64,000 nucleotides of DNA from Planctomycetota bacterium (GTDB lineage: Bacteria > Planctomycetota > Planctomycetia > Pirellulales > Pirellulaceae): NCBI GenBank assembly GCA_026692905.1, contig JAPLNL010000041.1, positions 1 through 64,000 on the forward strand. The letters run 5' to 3'. The number at the start of each line of letters is the position of its first letter. Position 1 is the first letter of the stretch. The notes below the pieces were generated by a model, which was given only the letters and a program-made list of their open reading frames with translations, did no database searches and was not told where the DNA came from. Positions 8,978 through 18,400 of the stretch are shown piece after piece. The position numbers and the translations under genes were made by a program.

Positions 8978-9778
8978 ATGCACGGCTATCCGTTTAAAGA
9001 CATCATCCAAGTTGAAGTAGGCGATCGCAAGATTCCCGTTCGAATTGCCGGACGAGGCGAACCGCTTATGTTGTTGCACGGCTATCCGTTGAACAGCAGA
9101 CTTTGGGATCGCGTCGTCCCGTTGTTGTACACTCAGTTCCTTTGCATTGCGCCGGATTTACGAGGGTTCGGATGTAGCGCCGAGGAGCCCAAGTCGTTTT
9201 CGATGTCGAATCTTGCGGATGACTGCATTAAGATTTTGGACGCCCTGCAGATTCGACAGTCGATTGCCCTATGCGGGCTTTCGATGGGTGGATACGTTGC
9301 CATGGAGGTGGCTCAGCGCTACCCGGAGCGACTCGCTCGCTTGATCTTAACGAACACGAGAGCCAATGCAGATGATTTGGCAGGAATGGCGACGCGTCGA
9401 TCTGCTGCCGCTCGAGCGCTGACTGAGGGCGTGCCGAAAGTTGTTTTGCCTATGCTTTCAAAGTTGTTGTGTCAGCATACCATTGCGAATCAGCTAGAGG
9501 TGGTTGAATTGGTCCGGTCCATGATGCTGGAAACCAGGGCGTCGACTATCGCTTGGGCACAGCTGGGGATGGCCTCCCGGGCGGACTTCCAATACAAGAT
9601 GCGAGACTGGACGATGCCGGTTGTGTGCATCGCAGGGGCGGAGGATCCGATCACTCCGCCGGAGGTTCTGGAGCAAATTTCCGGGGCGTTGCCGAATGCA
9701 CAATTTCATTCGGTTGAAAATTCATCGCATTTGACGCCGCTGGAGTGCCCGCAAGAATTTGCCAAGATCATTTCGTAG
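8978..9778 (+). CDS. Alpha/beta hydrolase
   Basis: 266 residues with a full alpha/beta-hydrolase fold. The oxyanion-hole segment is LLHGYPLNSRLWD at about 32-44. The nucleophile elbow is GLSMGG with Ser102, the acid is probably in AGAEDPITPP near 220, and the catalytic His is in SSHLTPLE near 250. It resembles small-molecule esterases, C-C hydrolases or haloperoxidase-type enzymes; the substrate cannot be told. There is no signal peptide. The start ATG lies close to the first strand, so the N-terminus is short but plausible. yacG follows 85 nt downstream. Confidence 0.85.
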   Translation: MHGYPFKDIIQVEVGDRKIPVRIAGRGEPLMLLHGYPLNSRLWDRVVPLLYTQFLCIAPDLRGFGCSAEEPKSFSMSNLADDCIKILDALQIRQSIALCGLSMGGYVAMEVAQRYPERLARLILTNTRANADDLAGMATRRSAAARALTEGVPKVVLPMLSKLLCQHTIANQLEVVELVRSMMLETRASTIAWAQLGMASRADFQYKMRDWTMPVVCIAGAEDPITPPEVLEQISGALPNAQFHSVENSSHLTPLECPQEFAKIIS

Positions 9779-9863
9779 CGAAACGCGTGGAAATCGTGCT
9801 TTGGAATCTGAAATCAGGGAGGCTTACCCGTGACATGTTCGCTAAATTCGCTATCCTCTGAGA

Positions 9864-10085
9864 ATGTCGAAAACTAACTTTTCAGCAAAATGTCCAACTT
9901 GTGGCCGCGATTTCACTGCTGCGGCGACCGCTGCTCATATGCCTTTTTGCTCGGATCGATGCAAATTAGCAGATTTGCATCGATGGATGAGCGAAGAGAT
10001 CGGTATCCCAACGGGCTCCTCGGAACCAGAGGACGAACCTGAACCCGAGCCGCCTCCTTCTCAACGGCAGTGGAATTTCGATTGA
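9864..10085 (+). CDS. yacG: DNA gyrase inhibitor YacG
   Basis: 73 residues. Four cysteines form the zinc site of the YacG family: Cys10 and Cys13 in CPTCGRDF, Cys29 and Cys33 in FCSDRCK. The following RCKLADLHRW segment is also typical. The C-terminal 25 residues are acidic and proline-rich (EPEDEPEPEPPP), as in other members, where the tail binds GyrB. The family in E. coli binds and inhibits gyrase. The gene stands alone between a hydrolase and a membrane protein, not in the coaE-zapD context seen in proteobacteria. Confidence 0.92.
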   Translation: MSKTNFSAKCPTCGRDFTAAATAAHMPFCSDRCKLADLHRWMSEEIGIPTGSSEPEDEPEPEPPPSQRQWNFD

Positions 10086-10137
10086 TATCCCTGGAAAACC
10101 GCTTTGATTCACACCTGACCGAGACACGTTCAACTCA

Positions 10138-11334
10138 ATGAAAGATTCTCCTCTCGACTCCGTAGCAACTCCCAAGGTCGCAATCGACTGGTATCGTGCT
10201 ACTCCCTGGTGGCCGCTCGCATCCCAGAGCATTGTGATCTCTTGGCGTGCGACGCATATATTGTTATGCGCAGCTGCTTTGCTCTTAACTCAAGTGTGGC
10301 TAGCCGTTTGCCATGCGACTTTTGGGCCAGAGAAAGCGATTTTCCATGATTGGCTAAATCCATCAGCGTTTCCACAATCCTTTCCGTTGGGATTAGGACC
10401 ACAGGAAACCGAATCGCCACTTTGGATTTGGCAAAAGTTCCTATTTCCCGTCTTTCAGGCGCTCTCGAATCCGACACTGAGAGAAATCGCTTTTTGCCTT
10501 TCCTCCATGATTGGAATCATCGCGATCTGGTCGTTCGTAGGCGGATGTTTGGCGAGGCGTTCAGTAGTCGAAATGGGGACCAAGATGACTGCCCCCTGGG
10601 CTGCATCCATTCGTCTGGTTTTAGGACGATGGCAATCGATCGCTTGGTCGGTAACAATGCCTAGCGGCTTGATCGTGTTGATTGCGGTCGGCCCATTGCT
10701 TCTTGGTTGGCTCTCCAACATTCCTGCCGTGGGGCCTTGGATCGCTGGATTGCTGATGGTCCCAGTGATCTTCCTTTGTATTGGTATCGGTTGGTGTGCT
10801 GCTATAACGCTGTTTGGCTTTCCGCTTTCCGTGTGTGCGATCGTGACGGAAAAAGGTGCCGACGCTTATGACGGAATATCCAGGTCTGCTGCCTACACGT
10901 TTCAAAGACCTCTCACTCTCGTTCTTTGTGTTCTTGCGGCTGAGTTTCTGAGCAAGGTAGGGGGCATACTCTTGTCCATCGTTCTTACGACCGGTTTTCG
11001 CGTCGTAGAAGCCGCCTTTGACTTAGGTTCGTTCTCGTCACTGCGAGACTTCGAATCGATGTGGGGGCCAATCCTCAGGGGAATCGTTCCGTTGCTTTTG
11101 GCCGCTTATGGTTTGAGCTATTTTTGGACGGCTTCCGCTGCGACGTACTTGATCCTCCGCAAAGACGTGGACCATGCCGAGTTTGATTTGGTCGACATGG
11201 AAATCGAGGAACGCAAGAGTTTGCCAGAACTGCCCAAAGCTGATTTACCAAAAGGTGGAGCGGCCGCACCTGCGAGTGAGGCTCAGAGCAACGATGCTCC
11301 TTCGAATGCTCTACCTGAAAGTACGGCCGAATAG
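10138..11334 (+). CDS. Multi-pass membrane protein, unknown function
   Basis: 398 residues. About six hydrophobic segments can be seen, near residues 38-60, 118-142, 175-198, 205-235, 258-285 and 318-345. The N-terminus is cytoplasmic-looking and the tail (about 355-398) is hydrophilic and rich in Glu, Pro and Ala. The pattern, with long amphipathic stretches such as FPLSVCAIVTEKGADAYDGI, resembles planctomycete membrane proteins of unknown role. No catalytic motif is visible. It starts 52 nt after yacG and may share its transcript. It ends just before a repeat cluster. Confidence 0.75.
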   Translation: MKDSPLDSVATPKVAIDWYRATPWWPLASQSIVISWRATHILLCAAALLLTQVWLAVCHATFGPEKAIFHDWLNPSAFPQSFPLGLGPQETESPLWIWQKFLFPVFQALSNPTLREIAFCLSSMIGIIAIWSFVGGCLARRSVVEMGTKMTAPWAASIRLVLGRWQSIAWSVTMPSGLIVLIAVGPLLLGWLSNIPAVGPWIAGLLMVPVIFLCIGIGWCAAITLFGFPLSVCAIVTEKGADAYDGISRSAAYTFQRPLTLVLCVLAAEFLSKVGGILLSIVLTTGFRVVEAAFDLGSFSSLRDFESMWGPILRGIVPLLLAAYGLSYFWTASAATYLILRKDVDHAEFDLVDMEIEERKSLPELPKADLPKGGAAAPASEAQSNDAPSNALPESTAE

Positions 11335-11385
11335 GAAAGTCACTCTCCCATTGGGAGAGTCGGCCAGAGGCCGGAGAGGGTGCGC

Positions 11386-11510
11386 TGATTTGTGCAAGTG
11401 CAACTGGCACTTCACTCTCCCCTCGCTACTGATTTGTGCAAGTGCAACTGGCACTTCACTCTCCCCTCGCTACGCCTCGCTAAGCTCGCCCCTCCCAGAG
11501 GGAGGGTGAC
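11386..11510. repeat. 44-bp exact tandem duplication within a family D repeat
   Basis: Positions 11386-11429 and 11430-11473 are identical 44-bp units that start TGATTTGTGCAAGTGCAACT and end with CCCCTCGCTAC. They are followed by a hairpin near 11491-11508 (CCTCCCAGAGGGAGG). The same sequence unit, without the duplication, occurs at 29897-29977 (reverse) and 34027-34099 (forward). Confidence 0.95.
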
Positions 11511-11524
11511 TGAACACGCGCCAT

Positions 11525-12364
11525 CTAGGCTGTCTTGTTATCGCGTTCATGCTCAAGCACGCCAGTCACGAGGGTTGTCAAACGAGGTTCCGCATCGTTT
11601 GCAATCGCAATAATCTTCTGCACATCGGCAGGCTCAAGCGCATCTGGCAAACACATGTCGGTAATCACCGAGAAACCTACGCATCGCATGCCGCAATGAA
11701 CCGCCACAATCACTTCAGGGACAGTTGACATACCAACCACGTCAGCACCGATGGCTCGCAAGAAACGATACTCTGCTCGCGTTTCTAGATTCGGCCCGGA
11801 AACCGCAACAAACACTCCCTTGTGCGCCACAATGTCGTGTTTGCGAGCTGTCTTCAAAGCTGCGTCGATCAACGACGGGTCGTAGGGATGGCACATGTCT
11901 GGGAAGCGTGGGCCCAGGCGATCGTCGTTGATGCCGATGAGCGGGTTGCCGCCGAGCAAATTGATGTGGTCGTCGATCAACATGATATCCCCTGATTTGT
12001 AGAACGGGTTCATACCGCCACACGCGTTGGAGACGACCAAAAGCCCAGCACCCATCGCATTCATTACGCGGACAGGAAGCGTAATCTGCTTGAGCTCGTA
12101 GCCTTCATACATGTGAAACCGACCTTCCATCGCCATAACTGGCAGTCCGCAGAGCATCCCGCAGACCAATCGACCACGGTGCGAAGTGGCTGTGGAGCGA
12201 GGGAAGTGCGGAATGTCGGAATACTCCAAAGTCGCTTCCACTTCGATGCGTTGAACGAGTGGTCCGAGACCTGTACCAAGAATGATGCCGGCGTGGGGAG
12301 TTCGCCCCCAAACTTTGCGAATGGCTGCGGTTGCGTCTTGGATCTTGTCGTACAGGTCTAACAT
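11525..12364 (-). CDS. punA: Purine nucleoside phosphorylase
   Basis: 279 residues, the length of the trimeric PNP class that splits inosine, guanosine and their deoxy forms to base and (deoxy)ribose-1-phosphate in purine salvage. Family marks are GIILGTGLGPL near 26-36, SHRGRL (phosphate site), MEGRFHMYEGY, VSNACGGMNP and SGPNLETRAEYRFLR, with GADVVGMSTVPE near the substrate site. Cytoplasmic. The ATG at 12364 gives the full N-terminus. It is divergent from the GlmU-like gene at 12582. The substrate class could in principle be methylthioadenosine, but the SGPNLETRAE motif favours PNP. Confidence 0.93.
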   Translation of the reverse strand: MLDLYDKIQDATAAIRKVWGRTPHAGIILGTGLGPLVQRIEVEATLEYSDIPHFPRSTATSHRGRLVCGMLCGLPVMAMEGRFHMYEGYELKQITLPVRVMNAMGAGLLVVSNACGGMNPFYKSGDIMLIDDHINLLGGNPLIGINDDRLGPRFPDMCHPYDPSLIDAALKTARKHDIVAHKGVFVAVSGPNLETRAEYRFLRAIGADVVGMSTVPEVIVAVHCGMRCVGFSVITDMCLPDALEPADVQKIIAIANDAEPRLTTLVTGVLEHERDNKTA

Positions 12365-12581
12365 TTTTTGCTTCTGGTTTGTGAATGAGAATAGAAAATC
12401 GTCGATTGAGAACGGCCTATTTTACGCAATCGTTTCAAACCCACTACTCATCTTGCCAACGTTTTGTAAGGATTCGAAAAATGCTAGGCAAAACCTCCAA
12501 ATTCGTCACAATTGCGGGTTCGTTTCCGTTTTTTCGTTTGGATCGCTCTCGAAAGAGCATTCCTACCAAAGGTTGAGCCTT

Positions 12582-13904
12582 ATGTCGATTGTCGTATTCG
12601 AAGATCCTCAATGTGAACTCCTGGCTCCGATCACCACTGCCCGACTAGCTGCGGCGGTCACCTGCGGGAGCTTTCGACTCGTGGATTTGCTGGAACCGTT
12701 TGGGAGTGAAGTTTATGGCATTTCTCGCCCCTATCTACAGACCATTCAACGAATCGATTTTCCGGGGTTGAAGATCCCCGATGAAGGTTTTACCGACGAC
12801 AGGCCCGAGCGGCCTATCACTTTGCTGCTCAATGCTCGAATTGCGCCAACCACTCAGAGCTTTGCTCAGATCGAGTCTCTGCTTCGACTCGCAACACAAA
12901 CGACCCGAAGTACCGCTCCGATGGTTGTCTGGGATCGCGAACACGTCGCGGCAGTCATCAACCCTCCCTGGACGGTTGAGCAATTGTTTCACTACGGTTA
13001 TTTAGGGGTAGAAGAATGGTTAGAGAAGGCCAAAGCGTTTGAGGTATACGCATGCGATCTAGCAACGATTGCAGTGCCGCACGAATTGATCGCTTGCAAC
13101 ATGGCTTGCATTGGAGATAGTCTTGAGTGGCGGATCCAACTTGGGCAGAGTGCCGCCGAAGGGAGAATGGGAGTTCCGCAGGTGAGTCAATTGAGACAGA
13201 TGGGCGATGGCTTGTTCCTGGCCGATGGCGCATCGGTGGGTGAGTATGTCTTAACGGATACACGCAAGGGACCTATCGTGATCGATAGCGGTGCTCAGAT
13301 CGGACCGTACACACTTTTGCGAGGACCGATCTACATCGGCAAGAAAGCTCGTATCCTGGAGCACTCCGCTATCAAGGATGCTGTTTCGTTATCGCACACA
13401 ACCAAGATTGGCGGCGAGGTGGAAGCGTCGGTCGTTGAACCTTATAGCAACAAGCAGCACCATGGTTTTCTTGGCCACAGTTATCTCGGCAGCTGGATCA
13501 ATCTCGGCGCTGGGACATGCAATAGCGATTTGAAGAACACCTATGGCACGGTGAACATGGAGTACGGCTTTGGCAAGGCGTCGACCAACATGCAGTTCTT
13601 GGGTTGCATCATGGGTGACTATTCCAAGACGGCGATCAATACAGGAATCTTTACGGGCAAGGTAATTGGCGTTTGCAGCATGATGTACGGATTCGTGACT
13701 AGCAATGTTCCTAGCTTTGTGAACTACGCGAGGTTGTTTGGTCAAATGGCGAGCTTGCCGCCCGAGGTCATGGTCAGCACGCAACAGCGAATGTTTGCAC
13801 GCCGCGATGTGCAACAAAGAGGCTGCGACGTCCAATTGATTTATGACATGCACCGAATCACGCAAATGGAACGCGACCGCTTCGGCGACGCTTTGGCTCT
13901 TTAG
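12582..13904 (+). CDS. GlmU-like sugar nucleotidyltransferase with left-handed beta helix
   Basis: 440 residues from the ATG at 12582, preceded by AAAGG; an open frame extends 100 codons upstream but overlaps punA and lacks coding character. The N-terminal part (FEDPQCELLAPITTARLAA, CGSFRL) and the C-terminal beta-helix (hexapeptide-type repeats from about 225, e.g. GPIVIDSGAQIGPY and GPIYIGKKARILEH) match the alternative GlmU family best known from Bacteroidetes. Enzymes of this type would make UDP-GlcNAc or a similar activated sugar for wall or surface polymers. The C-terminal 60 residues are helical. Whether both uridylyl- and acetyltransferase activities are present cannot be told. Confidence 0.8.
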   Translation: MSIVVFEDPQCELLAPITTARLAAAVTCGSFRLVDLLEPFGSEVYGISRPYLQTIQRIDFPGLKIPDEGFTDDRPERPITLLLNARIAPTTQSFAQIESLLRLATQTTRSTAPMVVWDREHVAAVINPPWTVEQLFHYGYLGVEEWLEKAKAFEVYACDLATIAVPHELIACNMACIGDSLEWRIQLGQSAAEGRMGVPQVSQLRQMGDGLFLADGASVGEYVLTDTRKGPIVIDSGAQIGPYTLLRGPIYIGKKARILEHSAIKDAVSLSHTTKIGGEVEASVVEPYSNKQHHGFLGHSYLGSWINLGAGTCNSDLKNTYGTVNMEYGFGKASTNMQFLGCIMGDYSKTAINTGIFTGKVIGVCSMMYGFVTSNVPSFVNYARLFGQMASLPPEVMVSTQQRMFARRDVQQRGCDVQLIYDMHRITQMERDRFGDALAL

Positions 13905-13946
13905 AGCACTTTCGTAAATTTACCAGGCGCCCATGCGATCCTGCCA

Positions 13947-15389
13947 CTATTTCGATCGCTCTAGAAACGTAAAGAGCTCGTCGAGACAAGCTTGAACGAT
14001 CGTCAAGTGCTCGACGTCCGGGTACTCCGAATACTTGACCTGACAACCAAAGGCTTTCAAGCTATCAGCTAAACGTTTCGCACCACCTTTGCCGAAGTCC
14101 CGTTCGCCCGCCGCGACATAGAACGGGATTTTTTCAAGAGCCCCCGTTCGTTTGGGATTTCCTCCTCCGCCGACGGCTGCCACTGCGGTGATGCGCTCTT
14201 GCGATTTTGAGACTTGCTCGATCGCTTGTGCCGCACCCATCGAGTGCCCGACCAAAAACACTCGATCAAATGAAACACCAAACTCGGTCTCGATCAATGG
14301 AAGCATCGCCGCAGCCGAGAGCGAAAGCCCTGTCAGCGGTTGTCGTGGACAAACGACGAACCAATTGCGTGCCTTGGCCAATTCGATGAGTCGACCTGCG
14401 CCATACGTTTCGAAGAACATGTTTTCACTGCCGCCCGCTCCATGAAAGGCAAAGATCAATGTGGGCTTATCCGGCGCAGGCACAGGCACATGCATTCGAA
14501 CAACTTGTTCCGCTTTTCCGTCCGTGAATACTTGCCATCGACCGCTCGGGCTTATCGGTCGCTGCTCTGGTCGTGAAAATGCAATGGACTCAAACTCACT
14601 CAGCCAAGAATCCAACGGCAGGTCGCATTCGGAACCTTTGCCGCGATCGGCCAACTGCAGTTGCTTGCCGAGCAACCGGGCGGTGCAGAGCGATGACGCT
14701 TTCGCTGTCCGTTTGTTGTTGTCGAGCCAGTCCGAAACCGCCTCAATCCTCGGCTGCCGATCCAACAAAACAGAGACACGAGTACCAACAATCCTAGCTT
14801 TCAATCCATTCTGAATAAGTGTCGCCGTGAGTTCGAATTCACCAGCCTCTCGTTTGCCTAGCTCCCACTCGATCAGGAGTGGCAGCTTCGAAGCCGCCGA
14901 ATTGCTAAAAGACAAGTCAACCGTCTTTGTTTGCGGCTTGGTTGCATCCGTCTTAGAAATTGGACTTAGGGTAAGCTCAAGCGATGCGGAATCGAGCCAA
15001 TCAACATTCGAGGCAGGATAGATGGACATTAAATAGAGCTCGAGCTTGGTCTGATTTGCGTCCATGAGTGGCGGAGCGGAGACCGATAGCGATGCTGCGT
15101 TGCGTTGAAACCCCGAGGGCTCCTTTTGCATCGACAACCAAGCTGCATCGAGGCTCTTTGCAGCCCCGCTCAAGTTGAAGCTAAAGAACTCTTGAACGGC
15201 TCGTTCCATCGTCGCGGTGCTTGCCGCCCGAACTTCTGGACTCGAATTCTCCCACAGCGACTCGTACCTTTGCACGCGTTTGCCAAGCTCATATCGAAGG
15301 TTCGCTTCTTGGGCCATGGATTGTTGTCCAAGCAGCACTGCCATACACAGGCTAACGATCAAGGCACAGACTAGGTTTGTGATTCGCAT
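13947..15389 (-). CDS. Secreted alpha/beta hydrolase, PHB-depolymerase/esterase-like
   Basis: 480 residues from the ATG at 15389, which begins a signal peptide (MRITNLVCALIVSLCMAVLL, then Gln-rich up to MAQ). The ATG 32 codons upstream gives no signal peptide. Residues about 25-280 are a helical and beta region of unknown role. The C-terminal 200 residues are the hydrolase: LIFAFHGAGGSENMF, then FLVGHSMGAAQA with the nucleophile Ser, an AGERDFGKGG acid loop and the DVEHLTIV His. This is the fold of feruloyl-esterase and polyhydroxybutyrate-depolymerase relatives. It lies 89 nt downstream of the giant TPM gene on the same strand, and may be its partner. Confidence 0.8.
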   Translation of the reverse strand: MRITNLVCALIVSLCMAVLLGQQSMAQEANLRYELGKRVQRYESLWENSSPEVRAASTATMERAVQEFFSFNLSGAAKSLDAAWLSMQKEPSGFQRNAASLSVSAPPLMDANQTKLELYLMSIYPASNVDWLDSASLELTLSPISKTDATKPQTKTVDLSFSNSAASKLPLLIEWELGKREAGEFELTATLIQNGLKARIVGTRVSVLLDRQPRIEAVSDWLDNNKRTAKASSLCTARLLGKQLQLADRGKGSECDLPLDSWLSEFESIAFSRPEQRPISPSGRWQVFTDGKAEQVVRMHVPVPAPDKPTLIFAFHGAGGSENMFFETYGAGRLIELAKARNWFVVCPRQPLTGLSLSAAAMLPLIETEFGVSFDRVFLVGHSMGAAQAIEQVSKSQERITAVAAVGGGGNPKRTGALEKIPFYVAAGERDFGKGGAKRLADSLKAFGCQVKYSEYPDVEHLTIVQACLDELFTFLERSK

Positions 15390-15478
15390 TTCAAAGCAAT
15401 TCCGTTCGTCAATCGGATGACCAACCCTTTCACAAGCGATGTTACTGCACGGCGTCATCACAAACCCGATCGATGTCA

Positions 15479-18400
15479 TTACCAACCCGATCGGCTGAAA
15501 CCTGAGGAATCGTCTCCCGATGAAGAGCTTCCGCCGCCGGAAGAACCTCCTCCTGACGAAGAGCCCCCACCGCCGAAGCCACCTCCGCCACCGAAAACTC
15601 CTCCACCAAAACCGCCGCTGTTCGGCCAGGGGCTACCTGAGCCGAAGATAGAAGGCCCGGAGCCGATGAGGATGGTGTCGTTGCGACGCGCTCTGCGTTC
15701 TCGTTCGAGTCGCTCCGCGCTCATTTGGGCTTCGATACGGCGATTTTGGACTTCGCGTTCCATCTTTTGAATGGCGAGTTGCGACGCTTGCAAGGCTTGA
15801 TTGCTCAATTCAAGCACGGCGGAATACTGGCCACGCTGCAGATTAACGCGAGCGGCCTCAAGCTGTCTTACCCCTGGGGAATCGCTGATTCGCAGTCCCC
15901 ACGGCCCTGTCCAATGCTCCGCTTTGTAAACCGATTCCGAGGCTGCTTGGAACGATGTCAGGGCTGCGTTTGCTTGCTGCAGCTCCGAGCTCAATTGGCG
16001 GGAGATCTCGGACAAATCAGACTGCGTCTCGGCCGCTCGTCGTCCGACTTCTTCCCAATCGCCGTGTTCGGCTTCGATGCCGCGCTGCACTGCGATGACC
16101 GCACGCTCCAAACCATCGATACGTCGTACACCTTCCGTGGTTGCAGGGGAATCGGGAATGTTGTCTGTCCGGGACTGCTGTACGAATTGCTTGGCCACAT
16201 TCCATTGCCTCGCCGCCCCATCCACCGCCCTGGCTGCTTCGGCATAGCCATGGCGATCGGATACCACCATCCCCTCAAGTTCCGCAATTCGCTTCTGAAA
16301 GAAAAGCAACAGCTGTGTGAACTCGAACGGATTGGTCCCTTCGGTAGAGTTGCGATATTGCGACTGAACCGACTGAAGTTGTTCACCCAAAGCGTCGATT
16401 TGCTGTATCGTCGGGATCGTGACCATCCTATCTCGGCGGTAGTCTTGTAGGTGCTGGATATCGGAAATGCACTTCACCAGCGACTTTTGATTCTCAACGA
16501 CTTGGCGTTCGAGTTGCTGCAAATGCTCATCGACTCGATCGTGCCTTCGGTCCATTTGTGTCAGGAACCCGCCCGCTTGTTGCAGCTCCCCAACGGCCTG
16601 CAGCACCATCCCTTGTCGGAACTTCGATTGCGCCGACGCGTGCAACCGATCGCACTCTGTCGCATAGTCCCGCGCATGCTCGAGGAGTTGCGAGGCATGA
16701 TCGCCACCCAAATGGAGGACTTGCCGGTCACCATCCTCCACCTCCGCTGTCCCATCGCTGGCTGGCCCATCGCTGGCTGGCCCATCGCTGGCTGGCCCAT
16801 CGCTGGCTGGCCCATGCGGATTTGCAACCGACGGGTTTCGTTCGGGCTCGACCCAGTTCGCGTCCGCGATCGGAGCGACAGAATAGGCCAACTGCAGTGC
16901 TGCGGAGGAGTAATTGCGTTCTGCGTTTCGCACCATCAAGGCTAATTGCTTGCTCCGCTGAACGACCTGCTGCAATCGACTTTGTTCTTTCGCGAGGGTT
17001 GATTCGAACTCTTTTGCTGAGGTCTTGGAAACCTCGATCCATTGTCCAGCACGTTCCATTTCAGAATCACATCCCTGGATTGCTGCGCGGCACGCATCGA
17101 TCTTTCCCTGACGCAACATGGTGACTGCCGCCTCCCAACTCTTTCGAGCGAGCGCGTGCGCTGTATCGGGGTTCCATGCGGGTTCGACGAGGACTTGCGA
17201 TTCGTTCAACTTCAGTTGGCTGGCTAGTTCTTTGCGAGCGGCTTGGATGTCCTGAGGCAGTTGCTCGACGCGCGGTTGCGTGGTGTCGCGCAAAATTTCC
17301 GCCAATTCAAGCGCCTGCTGCGTTTGCCCAACCAATGCGACCATCGACTCCTTTAGCTCCGCAAAGCCACCGTCTATCGATTGGGCGGCGGCTTGTTCGA
17401 ACAATCGATCGGCGATACTCGATCGAATTCGCAGTTCGGATTCCAACCAAGCGGTGGGGTATCCCATCGCCTTAAGTTTGTCTGACATCGATTTGAGTTC
17501 CGGCAATACACCCTTGCGGAACTCAAGGAGCCACTCACCTAACGCTTTGGCCTCATCGAGCTTTCGTCTGGCACGGCGAATAGGTCCTTCCATCGCAGAA
17601 ACCGCATCGAGCGTCGACTGGGACTCCGCATCTGCCAGATCGCTCTGGACCGAAGGGATAAGAACATTGAAGTAGTTCGGAACTGGAAACCATCCACCTG
17701 CGGAAGCATTTGCTATCCTTTTTTCTTGATCGAGCAAGCCTTGAAGGTCGGCTTGGCAACGATTCAGCTCGTCATTGACACGTGTAAGGGAGTCTTCGAT
17801 GAGTTTCAAAGCAGAGCCGGCTCGCTCGCGCCGCGATTGGATGGCTCCGTAGATTTCGTCGAACGTTAGGATCACATGGTCAGGAACTTCGTTAGGAATA
17901 GGTTCGTTCGCATCCTGGGCACGCTTCTTGAGAATGTCCATCGCCACCCGAGGAATCCCGGTAGCCCTCGAAAACTTGAGCGGCTTACCGGAAATCTGTC
18001 GAACACTTTCTTCGAATTTCGCGCTGCTAAAAGCATTGACGATCTGGTCCCACATGCCTTTCGGATTGACCAATCCCTTTGCCTCCGCGAGAACCCGTCG
18101 AATCTCTTTCGACATGATGAATAGGTCGTCAATATCGTTGATAGCTCCCTCGCCAAGCTCCCGTGTTCGTCCAGTGTACCCACGTTGTGCGATCCGCTCG
18201 CGAGAGCCGATAAGGTCGGCGCATTGCGTGAAGAGTTGGTCGAGCCCATCGGTCTCTTTGGATACGGACTCTTCGCGCGTTTTCAAATTATCGATGGCTC
18301 GAATCATGGCTGGTTTGCGTTTGCGATGGAACAACCACAGGATCATAGCCACGATTGCAGTCAGAATACCGGCGATGGTTCCGACGACCTGGCGAACCAG

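Noticed and set aside
12282-12581. N-terminal 100 codons extending the GlmU-like gene
   Set aside because: They overlap the divergent punA start and lack coding character; the ATG at 12582 starts the conserved region.
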